Of a DNA stretch of 64,000 nt, positions 20,417 to 32,162 are shown piece after piece. The DNA comes from Calendula officinalis. Taxonomy: Eukaryota; Streptophyta; Magnoliopsida; Asterales; Asteraceae. The position numbers were made by a program, and so were the translations under genes. The stretch spans positions 7,050,446-7,114,445 of the forward strand of contig OY970829.1 of NCBI GenBank assembly GCA_963853835.1, given 5' to 3'. A model generated the notes under the pieces. That model saw only the letters and a list, made by a program, of their open reading frames with translations, did no database searches and was not told the DNA's origin. Within the stretch, counting starts at the first letter, position 1, and each line of letters begins with the position of its first letter.

Positions 20417-21465
20417 TTCATATTTGAACCATTATATTTCACTTATTACACTTGAGTATAATATGATAGTTTCACTTAAGCATTTGGTCGAACACCTTAT
20501 ATGCGTTTTATGAAACATAACAGATCATCACACAAATAGTGTTTTTTATATGCATTGCATTTCGATCTGACAAGTTTGGACCTACATTTCGAAATGACAA
20601 ATTATTTGTTACAAAACCCAAATTCAACAAAACATTACCAGATCATTGATGAAATAAAAAAAAAGTTACAAAAATTGCAGAATCGGAGAGCTTGGAGATG
20701 AAATTGTGTGAATTACTTTTCGAAATTAATGAGTATTGTGATTTACATGCAGAATAATAAAGAAATGCAGACAAAAGGGTTTTGGAACACATACCGTTTA
20801 GAGAATTTTCGAATGTGGATTAATGCTTGGGGGGATGATAACACTTATACTAATGATATGCGTGTTACGTATAAGAGATTATGTATATGCAAAACTGAAT
20901 ATCCCCCACGATAGACTTCCACGATTTAAAAAGTGGCCATGATAATCTCATATGCAGTTTTTTAGGATAAATGGGTGATAAATAGCTGAATATCCCCCAC
21001 GATAGATAGACTTCCATGGTTTATTATCCTATATTTTCGGTTAGTGCTGTTATCAGTGGAATTTCATGCGTAGATATCCCTATTATTTAGGATTAGTGAG
21101 TTTAAACTACTATTTGAATATAAAGAGGATAAACCGTTTGAATTGCTGAATAGGATTAGTCCAGTCAGCATAGCTGACATGGACAAGATGAGGTGGCAAT
21201 CATTCAAAAAAACCTTCATTTAATATAGATAAAGATTTTAATATTAAGGGTATTAATTGTTTCATAAATATTTTATCATAATTGTATAAGCTTACTATGA
21301 AAAAAGCAAAAGATATGGAAAGAAAGTTAATTCAATTTTAAAGTTACAAGATAGAAATGTATTTTAACATTTAGAACTTCATTGATTGGATTTTTTACTA
21401 TTTTAAATTATTAAATATGTAATATGGTACATTTAACTTAGAAAAAATAGTCAATTTGTATAGTA

Positions 21466-21718
21466 CTCTCTCCGTCCCATAAAAAAGTTCTCATTTCTTA
21501 TAAGCACAAGTTTTTAGGAGATTGTTAGTGGTTGGATCCTTAGTAATACTTTTGATTAAAATATATGGTTAAATTGGAGAGAGAAAAAGTTTTATCGGTA
21601 GAATCATAGGTAATAATATTATTTTATTAAGTAGACCCCTTAGATTTGAGAAATGAGAACCTTTTTATAGGACAAAATTTGAAGGAGAAATGAGAACTTT
21701 TTTATAGGACGAAGGGAG
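21466..21718. mobile_element. Stowaway-like MITE, 253 bp
   Basis: Ends CTCTCTCCGTCCCATAAAAA and TTTTTATAGGACGAAGGGAG between TA dinucleotides. It is one of three copies in the window with CTCCGTCCC-type termini. Confidence 0.88.
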
Positions 21719-22787
21719 TAACTTACTAATTTGGTTTTGAATTTTCACATAATTTGTCTCTAGTTTCAGTATATTGATATAAAGTTATATCTTTTAGTTC
21801 CTCAAAATTAATAAGTGAAATTCTTTGACCAGAACCAGAACGAGCTGGACACCCACCTAGAGTGGAGCCCGGAGCAGAGCGACAGAATGGAACTCCAATT
21901 TATAGATAGAGTTGAGGAAGATATACGACAACAAAAATGGAAATAAATTTATGAGTTGGGGTACTAAATTGATATTTTTGTGTAAGTTCAAGTAATCATG
22001 TTACACCTTTAATAGTTCAAGATAGTATAATGATATAGTCAATCAAATTCAAGATACTAAAATTCATTTTAGTATAATTAAAATTGCTTTATAAGACAGC
22101 TATAACACCAATTTGAAAATTATTATCTCTTCTATAACATTTATTTAAGTTAAGTGTACTAGTTTAACATGTATACTTGATATACTGAAAAATGATATCG
22201 ACCTTCTACTGGTCCTCAACGACCACTCACATGACAAATATCGGAGAAGCGATATATTGTGGTATGGTTAGGTGGTTATTGTCTAATTTTTACTAATCTA
22301 TATTGATAACTTTCTGTACTTTTGTTGGACAAATATTTTTGAAACTTGTGGAAGGGGCATTTGTTTACTTGTTAACTTTCAACATTAGTTTAGAATTTTT
22401 TAAATAATCGGTTTCTTCTTACTTTCTTCATCACATCAACATAATATCGCCTCTTTTAACTAAAAAAGCAATTGATACACCCCTGACAACACATCAATTA
22501 TCCAGTTTTATCACATCAACGATATATTATAATTTTTTAATTAAACGCAAAACTAAATATATTAAAACTTATAAATAAATAAAACAAGATACTTCTTTTA
22601 ATACTATTAAAAACTGCTAAAGAAGAAAAGGAAAAATAAAACTTAAAACTTTAAAAGTAGTGTTTTTTAAATAAACCCCTACACTCCCCCCACCGGTCTC
22701 ACCTTTATCCTATACTTCCCCTCTTTCGCATTCCCCTTCCCTTTCATCTCTTCTTTTTCAGTATATTGAAGAAAGCCATCGACGAAC
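21719..22787. other. gene-free stretch up to the Gypsy element
   Basis: No gene recognised. The last 100 bases are C/T-rich (CTACACTCCCCCCACCGG and following) with a possible acceptor TTTTTCAG at 22753-22760, so the Gypsy may have landed near an exon, but the joined flanks give no frame I recognise. Confidence 0.4.
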
Positions 22788-23189
22788 TGTTATGCCATTA
22801 CCACAAAATATAGGGGGTCATTCTGGCATAAAGGAAAGTGACATGATAGTGGGACAGGTGTCAAAAGATCCGGGTAATCAGGGTTTACGAAGGAGCAACA
22901 GAGAATCAGTTCCTAACAAGAAATATGCTGTTGATTGGGCTATATAAAGATAGTGGCAAATAGAAGAAGGTCATGAAAAGATTGATGCTATCCTCTTCTT
23001 CCTGAATATTCTTCTTATTCTCTGCTGGATTATTCTCCTTCTTATTTATCGTATTTCCAAAAGGATTCTTGTATCCATTTCTAATTTTGTAATAGACTTT
23101 GCATTGAAATAGTACATCAGTAATCACTTTTCTCTATTTCATTGTGCATTTGAGTATTGTACTTTTGGTTTGTAAGGTTGAACCTTACA
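22788..23189 (+). repeat. 5' LTR of Gypsy
   Basis: 402 bp, matched by 27650-28051. It contains the coding tail of pol (ending DWAI) as a non-expressed copy. Confidence 0.92.
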
Positions 23190-23204
23190 TTTGGTGCTTT
23201 CATC
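23190..23204 (+). other. Gypsy primer-binding site
   Basis: TTTGGTGCTTTCATC directly follows the 5' LTR. It differs from the tRNA-iMet site used by the other LTR elements here; the priming tRNA is not identified. Confidence 0.6.
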
Positions 23205-23212
23205 TCTCATCC

Positions 23213-26200
23213 ATGGCTGACGGTACTCGTTTGAAGGAATTAGCAACAGATCTAAAGAAATTCATGGATATAATGGAAGAACGTCATCGAGAGTACCTCC
23301 AACATCGTAGTACTGATAATGTTCGACTGGATCGATTGGAGAACCACCTCGGTAATATACCGCCGGCAGTTCCGCCACCGAATCCTCCTCTTCATCCTTT
23401 TCAGGTGCGTAATGTCAAACTCGATTTTCCTCGGTTTGATGGATCTGAGGTAATGAACTGGATCTTTAAGGCTGAGCAGTTTTTTGAATTTTATTCCACC
23501 CCTGATGCTCAACGTCTCACAATTGCTGTTGTTCATATGGAAAATGATGTAGTTCCTTGGTTTCAAATAATGAACATATCTTCCCCTTTTACATCTTGGG
23601 TTGTTTTTCGTCGTGCCCTAGAATTGGAATTTGGTCCATCCCCGTATGAATCTCCCCGTGCTAATTTGTTTAAACTTACCCAGAATGGTTCTGTTAACGA
23701 TTATTATGTTGAGTTTACAGCCCTGGCGAATAGGGTTGACGGTCTCAGTCCTGAGGCAATTTTGGATTGCTTTATCAGTGGGCTGTCAAATGACATACGA
23801 AGAGAAGTTTTAGCCCAAGGCCTAACTTAACTTTCTAAGGCGGTTTCTCTGGTGAAATTATTCGAAGAAAAATACGCCCCCATCCCTGGTACCAAACCTT
23901 ATTTTACTTCATCGTTCTCAAAATCCAGTTCATTGGTACCGCCTAACACTCCAACTAAAACTATCTTTACTCAATCTGCCACAAAATCGCTCCTACCACC
24001 ATTATTACCTACTCCACACCAAAAACCTCTTGCACTCAGCAACCGCCCCAATAACGTGAAACGTTTGTCCCCTGCTGAGATTCAACTTCGCCGGGAAAAA
24101 GGCTTATGTTATACTTGTGATGATAAGTTTTCCATTAATCACAAGTGCCCTAACCGTCAATTCTTTCTACTAATTGGTGATGATGAGGAGTTTTTTTCCT
24201 TTGTCTTCAGTTTCAAATTCCCCAGATGACATCCCTAATCTTAACGACTCTTCACCACCAGACCACCATCTATCCTTTAATGCTCTCAAAGGATCACAAA
24301 GTATGGGAACACTTCGATTTCAAGGCTCAATTCAAGGGATGACACTCCAAATTCTTTTGGATGGTGGAAGCTCTGACAATTACTTACAACCTCGAGTTGC
24401 CCAATGTTTAAAATTACCGATACAATCAGCTCCAGCATTTAACGTTTTTGTGGGTAATGGAAATACTCTCACCTCTGAAGGTTTGATTGAAGACTTACAA
24501 GTTCAGGTACAGGGGCACACTATATGTCTACCAGTCTACCTATTACCTATCACAGGAGCTGATCTCGTACTTGGAGCGGCTTGGTTAGCTACATTGGGGC
24601 CACACATTGCTGATTATAGCGCCTTATACCTCAAATTTTATATGGGAGATAAGTTTATCACTTTATATAGTACCAAATCAAAGCTTCCACAACCTGCTCA
24701 ATTCCATCATATCCGTCGTATGAACCAGACCCATGCCATTGCTGAGTCATATGCTTTGGAATTTCATGCTCTGTATAGCTCTCCATTAGATGCAAGTGCC
24801 AACCTGTCAGCCCTGTCACCAGAACTACAATCCATACTTAAGGAGTTTGAGGATGTTTTTTCCACTCCTACTGGTTTACCACCATCTCGATCACATGATC
24901 ATTCAATTCCGTTGTTGGAAGGCAGTAACCCGGTTAAGGTGCGACCTTATCGCTACCCCCATAGTCAAAAGAGTCAGATAGAATTGATGGTTCAGGAGAT
25001 GTTATCTGATGGTATTATACAACCAAGTTCCAGCCCTTTCTCTTCTCCGGTCCTATTGGTTTGTAAAAAAGATGGGTCGTGGAGGTTTTGTACAGATTAC
25101 CGAGCCTTAAATACTATCACTGTTAAAGATAGCTTCCCAATTCCTACAGTTGATGAGCTGTTAGATGAATTATTTGGTGCAGTGTATTTTTCTAAATTGG
25201 ATCTTCGATCCGGTTATCATCAAATTTTGGTCAAACCTGATGATCGTCACAAGACCGCTTTTCGGACTCATCAAGGTTTATATGAATGGTTGGTTATGCC
25301 CTTCGGGCTTACTAATGCTCCTGCAACATTTCAAAGTTTAATGAACAATGTTTTCAGTCAATATCTCAGAAAATGGGTTTTAGTTTTCTTTGATGACATT
25401 TTAATATATAGCCCTTCATGGACCACCCATTTGGTTCATTTAACTATAGCTTTACAATTGTTGAGAGAGCATTGCTTGTTTGCTAAATTATCTAAATGTA
25501 GTTTTGGGCTGACACAAGTGGAGTATTTGGGTCACTTAGTATCCGGTAGTGGTGTTAAAATGGATGAGTCTAAGATTAATGCAATTTTGGAATGGCCTCT
25601 TCCAACTTCCATTAAACAGTTACGTGGATTTCTTGGCCTCACGGGATACTATCGCAGATTCATTAGAGGTTATGCTGCGATTGCTCTTCCTCTAACGGTT
25701 CTTTTAAAAAAAGATAATTTTTTTTGGAGTGAACAAGCGACCGCGGCTTTTCGTGCTCTTCAGCTTGGTGTCACTCAAGCTCCGGTTTTGCAACTACCTG
25801 ATTTTGCTAGGGAGTTTATCTTGGAAACTGATGCATCCGGGACTGGTATTGGGGCAGTCCTTAGTCAAGGCAAGCATCCGATTGCATTTTTCTCAAAACA
25901 ACTAAGCCCCCGAATGCAAAAGCAATCTGCCTATGTAAGAGAGTTGTATGCTATATCAGAAGCTATTTCAAAATTTAGACATTATTTGCTTGGGCATAAA
26001 TTCATCATACGCACCGATCAAAAAAGCTTACGTTCCCTCACTGATCAAACCATTCAAACACCCGAGCAACAAACCTGGCTTCACAAATTTTTGGGTTACA
26101 ATTTCTCCATTGAGTATAAACCGGGTAAAGAGAATGTGACTGCTGATGCTCTGTCAAGGTCTTTTTTTATGGCCATTTCCACTTCATCATCTTCTTTACT

Positions 26201-27809
26201 TCAGATCATTAATACGGCTATTTCACATGATTCTGCTCTAAGTACTCTCAAGGCAGAATGTGTACAGGGTATACAAGTGAACAAAAATTTTGAGGTAAAA
26301 AACGATATGCTAGTGTGGCAAAACCGATTGGTTGTTCCGAGACAACCCGAGTTGATTGATAAAATTATGTTCGAATTTCATTCTTCTCCACTGGGTGGTC
26401 ATTCGGGTATCAAAAGAACAAAGGCACGGATTGCTAGTCAATTTTTTTGGGATGGTATGTCTAAAGATATTACAAAATTCGTCAAGGAATGTTTAATTTG
26501 TCAACAAACAAAACATGATCACTCTAGACCTGCTGGTTTGCTTCAGCCTTTACCTGTTCCAGTTCAAATTTGGGAAGACATTGCAATGGACTTTATCACC
26601 GGCCTTCCCAACTCCCACGGATACACTGTCATTATGGTGGTAGTTGATCGTTTATCTAAGTATGGCCATTTTGCCCCTTTGAGATCTGATTTTTCAAGCT
26701 TAAAAGTGGCCGAGTCTTTTCTTGCAAATGTGGTCAAACTTCATGGTTTTCCAAAATCCATTGTGTCAGATAGAGACAAAGTCTTTACAAGCAGATTTTG
26801 GCAGCAGTTATTTAAACTCAGTGGTACCACTTTAGCTATGAGTTCTTCTTATCACCCTCAATCGGACGGACAATCGGAAGCTTTGAACAAGTGCTTGGAG
26901 CAATATCTTCGTTGTTTTACAAACCAGCAGCCATAGTTATGGTTCAAATTGCTTCCTTGGGCAGAATATTGGTATAATACCTCCTTCCATAGTAGTATGG
27001 GTATGACTCCTTTCAAAGTCGTTTATGGTCGTGACCCCCCTCCTCTTCTCAAATATGATTGGTCCAACTTAGATCCTCCAGCATTACAAGACCTGTTGCA
27101 AGAACGTGATGTTGTTCTCGGTCATCTTAAAGATAATTTGCTCAAAGCCCAAGCTAGTATGAAAAAGTATGCGGATACTAAGCGTAAACAAGTGGAATTT
27201 AACATCGGTGATTGGGTTCTGGTTAAACTGCAGCCGTATCGCCAACATTCGGTTGCTTTGAGTCACAATCAGAAACTGGGAATGCACTATTTTGGTCCAT
27301 TCTCAATAATTGAGCGAATTGGCCCTGTTGCTTACAAACTTCAGTTGCCACCGACCGCAAAAATCCATCCGGTCTTTCATGTCTCACTTTTGAAATTATG
27401 TCATGGGTCTCACAAGGAGTCATACCTTCCACTTCCTTTAACAACAACCGACCACGACCCGTTACTGTTTCCAAAAGAGATCCTTCAAAGTCGTGTCTTG
27501 CTACGTAAGGGTCAACAAGTTCCTCAAGTGCTTGTTCATTGGGATGGCTTACCAAAAGATGAGGCGTCATGGGAGGATTTGGCTCCATTACAGGCTTCAT
27601 TTCCATCCCTTCACCTTGAGGATAAGGTTTGTTTCCGTGGGGGAAGTAATGTTATGCCATTACCACAAAATATAGGGGGTCATTCTGGCATAAAAGAAAG
27701 TGACATGATAGTGGGACAGGTGTCAAAAGATCCGGGTAATCAGGGTTTACGAAGGAGCAACAGAGAATCGGTTCCTAATAAGAAATATGTTGTTGATTGG
27801 GCTATATAA
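23213..27809 (+). pseudogene. Gypsy gag-pol with chromodomain, two stops and one frameshift
   Basis: Start ATG 23213 (MADGTRLKEL). Gag with FPRFDGSEVMNWIFKAEQFF; zinc-knuckle-like CYTCDDKFSINHKC (24108-24150); protease around DGGSSDNY (24361); reverse transcriptase with intact FFDDILIYS; RNase H (LETDASGTGIGAVL); integrase HHCC finger and MDFITGLP...SDRDKVF; chromodomain-like VHWDGLPKDEASWEDL. Lesions seen: in-frame TAA at 23828, a frame change at the T7 run near 24189-24195, and in-frame TAG at 26935. The frame finally reads into the 3' LTR and stops at 27807. All catalytic motifs I can check are retained, so it was disabled recently. Confidence 0.9.
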
Positions 27810-28051
27810 AGATAGTGGCAAATAGAAGAAGGTCATGAAAAGATTGATGCTATCCTCTTCTTCCTGAATATTCTTCTTATTCTCTGCTGGATTATTCTCC
27901 TTCTTATTTATCGTATTTCCAAAAGGATTCTTGTATCCATTTCTAATTTTGTAATAGACTTTGCATTGAAATAGTACATCAGTAAACACTTTTCTCTATT
28001 TCATTGTGCATTTGAGTATTGTACTTTTGGTTTGTAAGGTTGAACCTTACA
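27650..28051 (+). repeat. 3' LTR of Gypsy
   Basis: Preceded by the polypurine tract GGGGGAAG (27640-27647). Its first 160 bp code for the end of pol. Confidence 0.92.
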
Positions 28052-28205
28052 TGAACCCAACTGACTAGCCCGTGTCAACTACGTTGATTGGGAGACAAGA
28101 CTGACAAAGAAACTATTGGTGCTGTTGGCAAGGATCTTAAGGAAAAATCCATTTAATTGTACTGTACTAATGCTTCAGTTTCCATTTTGGATATTATTAT
28201 TTACT

Positions 28206-28387
28206 GGGGAGTGATTCGTACATAGTAATTTTTATCCACGTAGAACAATTTTATAACAAAGGACAATTATGCCCTTAATAGGAGGGGTGAAATGCAAAAT
28301 GTGGTAAAAATAAAGGAAGGGCATGATTGTCCTCTTGAATAAAATTGCTCTGCATGGATAAAAAATGCTATGTAAGAATCACCTCCC
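28206..28387. mobile_element. MITE with long TIRs, 182 bp
   Basis: About 65-bp imperfect inverted repeats start GGGGAGTGATTCGTACATAG and end AATCACCTCCC. The flanks TTATTTACT (28197-28205) and TTATTTATA (28388-28396) look like a slightly diverged 9-bp duplication, pointing to the Mutator type. No coding capacity. Confidence 0.75.
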
Positions 28388-28396
28388 TTATTTATA

Positions 28397-28915
28397 CTAT
28401 CAATTGTAGAAATATACCATTCGAAAGTGATTAATCAGGGTAACGATTTGATCGGTAACTTGTATTGCAGGACTAAGACGGGGTTAATCAAATGAAAAAT
28501 TGTATTAATTCCTACTGAAATATTCATACTCAATCTTTATACCCATTAAATGATTGTCATGTATAAATTTGAAATCCACTAATTATCTTTCCTAATCTCA
28601 TCATTTGATTTGAATACTCATATTGATAAATGAATATGTAGATTTAGTAAGATCAATACTATCTCAAAAACCAAATTCGTAATTGGGAAGATTAAAATGT
28701 CTACTGTGGAATTGTCTTATTCCTGTCTTATCGTAAGTGTTATGTTGGGAAAGAGTAACTGGGGTTAAATTATCGATAATTTTCAATTATTAAATCAATA
28801 TAACTTGATTAAAGAATGATAAAAAAAAAAAAAGAACATGAGATAAAAAGTTGGAACGTCCAGCCCTCCATACTCTGGCCCAAACTTAACTAATATTATT
28901 TCCTCTAATAAACTA
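28397..28915. other. gene-free stretch
   Basis: AT-rich; nothing recognised. Confidence 0.5.
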
Positions 28916-29207
28916 CTCCTTCCGTCCCGCAAAGAAGTTTACATTTCTCTTTGTGCCCCGCAAAGAAGTTTACATTTTCTTTGGCACAAGTATTTAGGTG
29001 ATAATTAGTGGTGATGTCTTTTGTAATATTTTTGATTAAAATATAAAGTTATTTGGAAAGAGAAAGTGTTTTTAAGATAAAGTTAGTGGTAAGTACATGA
29101 AAATAATAGTATTTTATTAAGTGATCCCTCATATTAGAGGAATGTAAACTTCTTTGTGGAACAAAATTTATAGGGAAAATGTAAACTTTTTTGTAAGACG
29201 AAGGGAG
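28916..29207. mobile_element. Stowaway-like MITE, 292 bp
   Basis: Ends CTCCTTCCGTCCCGCAAAGA and AGACGAAGGGAG between TA dinucleotides; the left TIR unit (CCCGCAAAGAAGTTTACATT) is present twice. Confidence 0.87.
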
Positions 29208-29300
29208 TAATTAATAGTGAGGCTCTATTATTGTTTAACTGTGAGTTTGAGTTATTACTCTATTAATTATTTAAAACATTAATAATTGGACTCTATTATA

Positions 29301-30529
29301 GAAGTAGGAAGTCCAAGGGTTTTGTATAGTCCCAAGGAATAAATTCTAGCCATTGGATCAAGATGGTCAAGATCAAATCCCCCACCTAACAGCCACCTAC
29401 AGCCACCGCCGGCGGCCGCCGACCGCCGCCGTCCGCCGGCGGCGGCCGGTGGCGGTGGTGGTGGCTGACAGTGAAGGTGCTGGTGGTAATGGGGTGGTGG
29501 TGGTATTGATGTATTCCGGACGGCGGCGATCGGCGGCGGTCGGCGGTGGTGGTGGCTGACAGTGAAGGTGCTGGTGGTAATGGGGTGGTGGTGGTATTGA
29601 TGTATTGAAACACATGTGCTTCACTAAAATACAGCATATTACTTCGAAGCACATGGGCTTCAGGTCACGAAACACATGTGTTTCAAGTCACTAAAACATG
29701 AGTTCCTAAACACACAGGGGAGCATACGAAGCACATGTGCTTGACGTTATGAAACACATGTGCTTCACTAACAAGAAAAAAAAAATCAAAACAAGTGACG
29801 AACATATCATTATGAAGCACATGTGCTTGACGTTATGAAACACATGTGCTTCACTAACAAGAAAAAAAATCAAAACAAGTGATGAACATATCATTGTGAA
29901 GCACATGTGCTTCATAAAGCCAAACACATGTGTTTTTGTTCCTGAACACATGTAACTTACATGCAAGTCATTTGTGTTTGAATCACGAAGCACATGTGCT
30001 TGACGTTATGAAACACATGTGCTTCACTAACAAGAAAAAAAATCAAAACAAGTGACGAACATATCATTATGAAGCACATGTGCTTCATAAAGCCAAACAC
30101 ATGTGTTTTTGTTCCTGAACACATGTAACTTACAAACAAGTCATTTGTGTTTGAATCACGAAGCACATGTGCTTGACGTTATGAAACACATGTGCTTCAT
30201 TACTTGAAACACATGTGCTTGGCTGTACATATACACTCCATTATTTTCAAAACACATGTGTTTCAAACACATGTGCTTCCAGTCACGAACACCACCACCG
30301 GTCACCACCGCCGGCGGCCACCTCCGGCCGCCGCCCGCCGCCGACCGCCGTCCATCGCCGCCGGCCGCCGTCTCCGGCCGCCGGAGGTGGGTGGGGTATT
30401 GATGTATTGAAGCAAATGTGCTTGTATGGTTTGAATCTTGATCTTGACCTTTGACTTTTTCTTGATCCAATGGCTATTAATTGTCCCTTGGGACTAGCCA
30501 AAATTCTTGGACTACCTTGAACATTTCTC
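29301..30529. mobile_element. Mutator-like foldback element with internal palindrome array, 1229 bp
   Basis: Imperfect inverted repeats of about 70 bp (left TCCAAGGGTTTTGTATAGTC, with TAGCCATTGGATCAAG shared by both ends) enclose a patterned interior: a GC-rich left block (29396-29560) with a 91-bp tandem duplication, a 665-bp array of CACATGTG palindromes, and a GC-rich right block (30290-30400). Flanks CTCTATTATA (29291-29300 and 30530-30539) form a perfect 10-bp direct repeat, near the 9-bp Mutator size. No transposase gene; the short GC-rich open frames here are compositional. Confidence 0.75.
29611..30275. repeat. array of 17 CACATGTG palindromes
   Basis: Seventeen perfect CACATGTG sites at 29611, 29673, 29732, 29755, 29818, 29841, 29902, 29925, 29991, 30014, 30075, 30098, 30164, 30187, 30210, 30253 and 30268. 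Most are part of the longer palindromes AAGCACATGTGCTT or AAACACATGTGTTT. They come in pairs about 23 bp apart inside larger units: an 84-86-bp unit and a higher-order unit of about 173 bp (29814-29986 repeated at 29987-30160). Confidence 0.92.
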
Positions 30530-30602
30530 CTCTATTATAACCTATATTATTTTAATCAGGTAATGGTATCTTTTTATGCTATCAAGATCAGTATAAATAA
30601 AT

Positions 30603-30800
30603 GGGTTTTGCTAACCATTGCCCTTAGGGCAATGATTAAAGGAGGTTAAAATGGTTAATGTATAAATTATGGAGCATAACTAATCAAAGGTGGTTATTAA
30701 AATTTATGGGGGTGGTTTTTAATAGTTAATTTACAATAACCTTACGCCAAAAAAAATAATTTCTTAACCATTACCCTTAGGGTAATGTTTAGCATTTTCC
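30603..30800. mobile_element. small MITE, 198 bp (class uncertain)
   Basis: Imperfect 38-bp inverted repeats begin GGGTTTTGCTAACCATTGCC and end GTTTAGCATTTTCC. The direct repeat TAAAT flanks both sides (30598-30602, 30801-30805), or a TAA as in PIF/Harbinger. Each arm holds its own small palindrome CCCTTAGGG or CCCTAAGGG-like sequence. Confidence 0.7.
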
Positions 30801-30805
30801 TAAAT

Positions 30806-31167
30806 AATATACCCACTTGACCCGTTTGGTTGTTGAGAAAATTGTGTATGTAAAATAACTGATTGCAATGATCGGATAAAATTATTAACTTTTATTTGGA
30901 AATTCAAGTTCGAAACAATAATTTGTCCATTATATGCTCAGGTTGCTATGAGATAAGTCATAAGACAAATATTGTTTTATCGTATTTAGGCAAATAAACT
31001 AATTGAAAATCAAAGAAACTTCGTCCTTGTGTTGTGTGCTTATCTCATAATTAGAGATTTCACAAGTTTGTGGAAGTTAATGATACTTATAGGTTTTCAT
31101 AAAAGGTTTCTACAATTTACACACGGTTAATATTTTGTTTAGGATGATAAATGGTCAACAAGCTGAT
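30806..31167. other. gene-free stretch
   Basis: AT-rich; nothing recognised except the 8-bp left target duplication of the hAT MITE (AAGCTGAT, 31160-31167). Confidence 0.5.
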
Positions 31168-31485
31168 CAGGGCCGTCTCAAGCTGATTCGGGGCCCGGGG
31201 CAAAATATAAAATGGGGCTCTTAACATGCTTTGAATTATGCTCCGAATCATAATACATAAAAATAACAACTAAATAAAACTCTAAATAAACTTGCATTTT
31301 CGAAATATAAAATGGAGCCCTTCCCTAATATCAATCAACTTTTGTTTTGGGCTAAGTTTGGCCTTTCTAGTAAGATATGATTTTTTTAGGGCTAAATATA
31401 TAAAGAACTACTAAAATAGGGGGTTCTTTGACATTTGAGGACCCTGGGCGGTCACCCAGCTTGCCCAACCCATTGAGCCGGCCCT
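31168..31485. mobile_element. hAT-type MITE, 318 bp
   Basis: Begins CAGGGCCGTCTCAAGCTGA and ends TTGAGCCGGCCCT. It matches the element at 1383-1692 in inverted orientation (shared AATGGGGCTCTTAACATGC type sequence). Flanks AAGCTGAT and AAGCTGAC are a 7/8 matching 8-bp duplication. Confidence 0.8.
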
Positions 31486-32162
31486 AAGCTGACCATGTTT
31501 AAACGTTGAACTTTGTTAGGCACTCATCGTTAGAAGCTAAAGTGTGCCAAGTTGAAGCATATCCAAAAAGCCAAAAACTGAATATGCATGTTTTCTGTTT
31601 GCACTATATATAGCAACATTCGTTGTTGTTTTAGAGTGCCACCCGAACAACGCTAGAGCATTGCCCCTTGACTCATCTCACTAACTACTCGGTAGGACCC
31701 TTATAAGGGTCCCACAAGGAGCACTTCCCTTGGATCATAGCAGGGGATGCCCTTATGACTGGGGTGTGTAACGTTATGAAGAATGGTACCATTATTGAAA
31801 AATTGAAAATATTAATATATTGTAGCATGCCAAATAAAGTATAAAAAGTACCAAAAAAAAAAATTAATTTCAATTGTATATTTTTAGGGTGTTAAATAAT
31901 ATAAAGTATAAAAAAAATCAGAAAATATATTATTTTGGTTATATTTTGTAGAGGATTAACTCATAAAACTATAAAGAAAAATATTCAAAAGTGTATCTAA
32001 ATAAAGGTTTTAGAAAGCGTAAGACGTGACGTGGTGGCATTATCAATCCTCAAGTCATGGCGAGCCATGACGGGCCATGACGTTTTTCAATGCGTGACTT
32101 AACTCGACAAATTTTTTATATGATCCATATATATACGTATATCAAATAAAAAAAAAAGACCT
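31486..32162. other. gene-free stretch with an 18-bp palindrome
   Basis: AT-rich. Holds the perfect palindrome GGACCCTTATAAGGGTCC (31695-31712) and, near 32055-32085, a run of CATGGC/GCCATG words (CATGGCGAGCCATGACGGG). No gene or element border found. Confidence 0.5.

Larger units (their letters stand above)
18250..21235 (-). mobile_element. non-autonomous Helitron, 2986 bp, minus strand
   Basis: Read on the minus strand, the element begins TCTTTATCTATATTAAATG right after an A and ends CTAG right before a T, the A/T target of Helitrons. Ten nucleotides before the CTAG end is the hairpin ACCCGTGATTCATCACGGGT (18260-18279; 9-bp arms), the 3' hallmark. No Rep/helicase gene is present. It carries a broken NF-YA gene piece (19981-20416) and further unassigned sequence, e.g. 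a frame near 19380-19480 reading EGYFVYIKGQPMSSTLV that I could not name. Confidence 0.88.
22788..28051 (+). mobile_element. Gypsy chromovirus, Reina-like, 5264 bp, inactivated
   Basis: Two 402-bp LTRs starting TGTTATG and ending TTACA flank gag-pol. Target duplication is imperfect: CGAAC before and TGAAC after. By eye six or so differences separate the LTRs. Integrase followed by a C-terminal chromodomain-like block places it among chromoviruses; compact size, the primer site TTTGGTGCTTTCATC and a pol end encoded inside the LTR suggest Reina (lineage from memory). Confidence 0.92.

Noticed and set aside
22753..28110. A host exon split by the Gypsy insertion
   Set aside because: A possible splice acceptor lies upstream, but the joined flanks give no recognisable protein.
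29611..30275. Direct repeats that could suggest a CRISPR-like array
   Set aside because: Units are palindromes in nested tandem repeats with related, not unique, spacers, in a plant genome with no cas genes.
29353..30501. Several Arg/Pro/Gly-rich open frames on both strands
   Set aside because: They come from GC-rich repeats and the CACATGTG array; overlapping frames on both strands, no domain, no codon bias.
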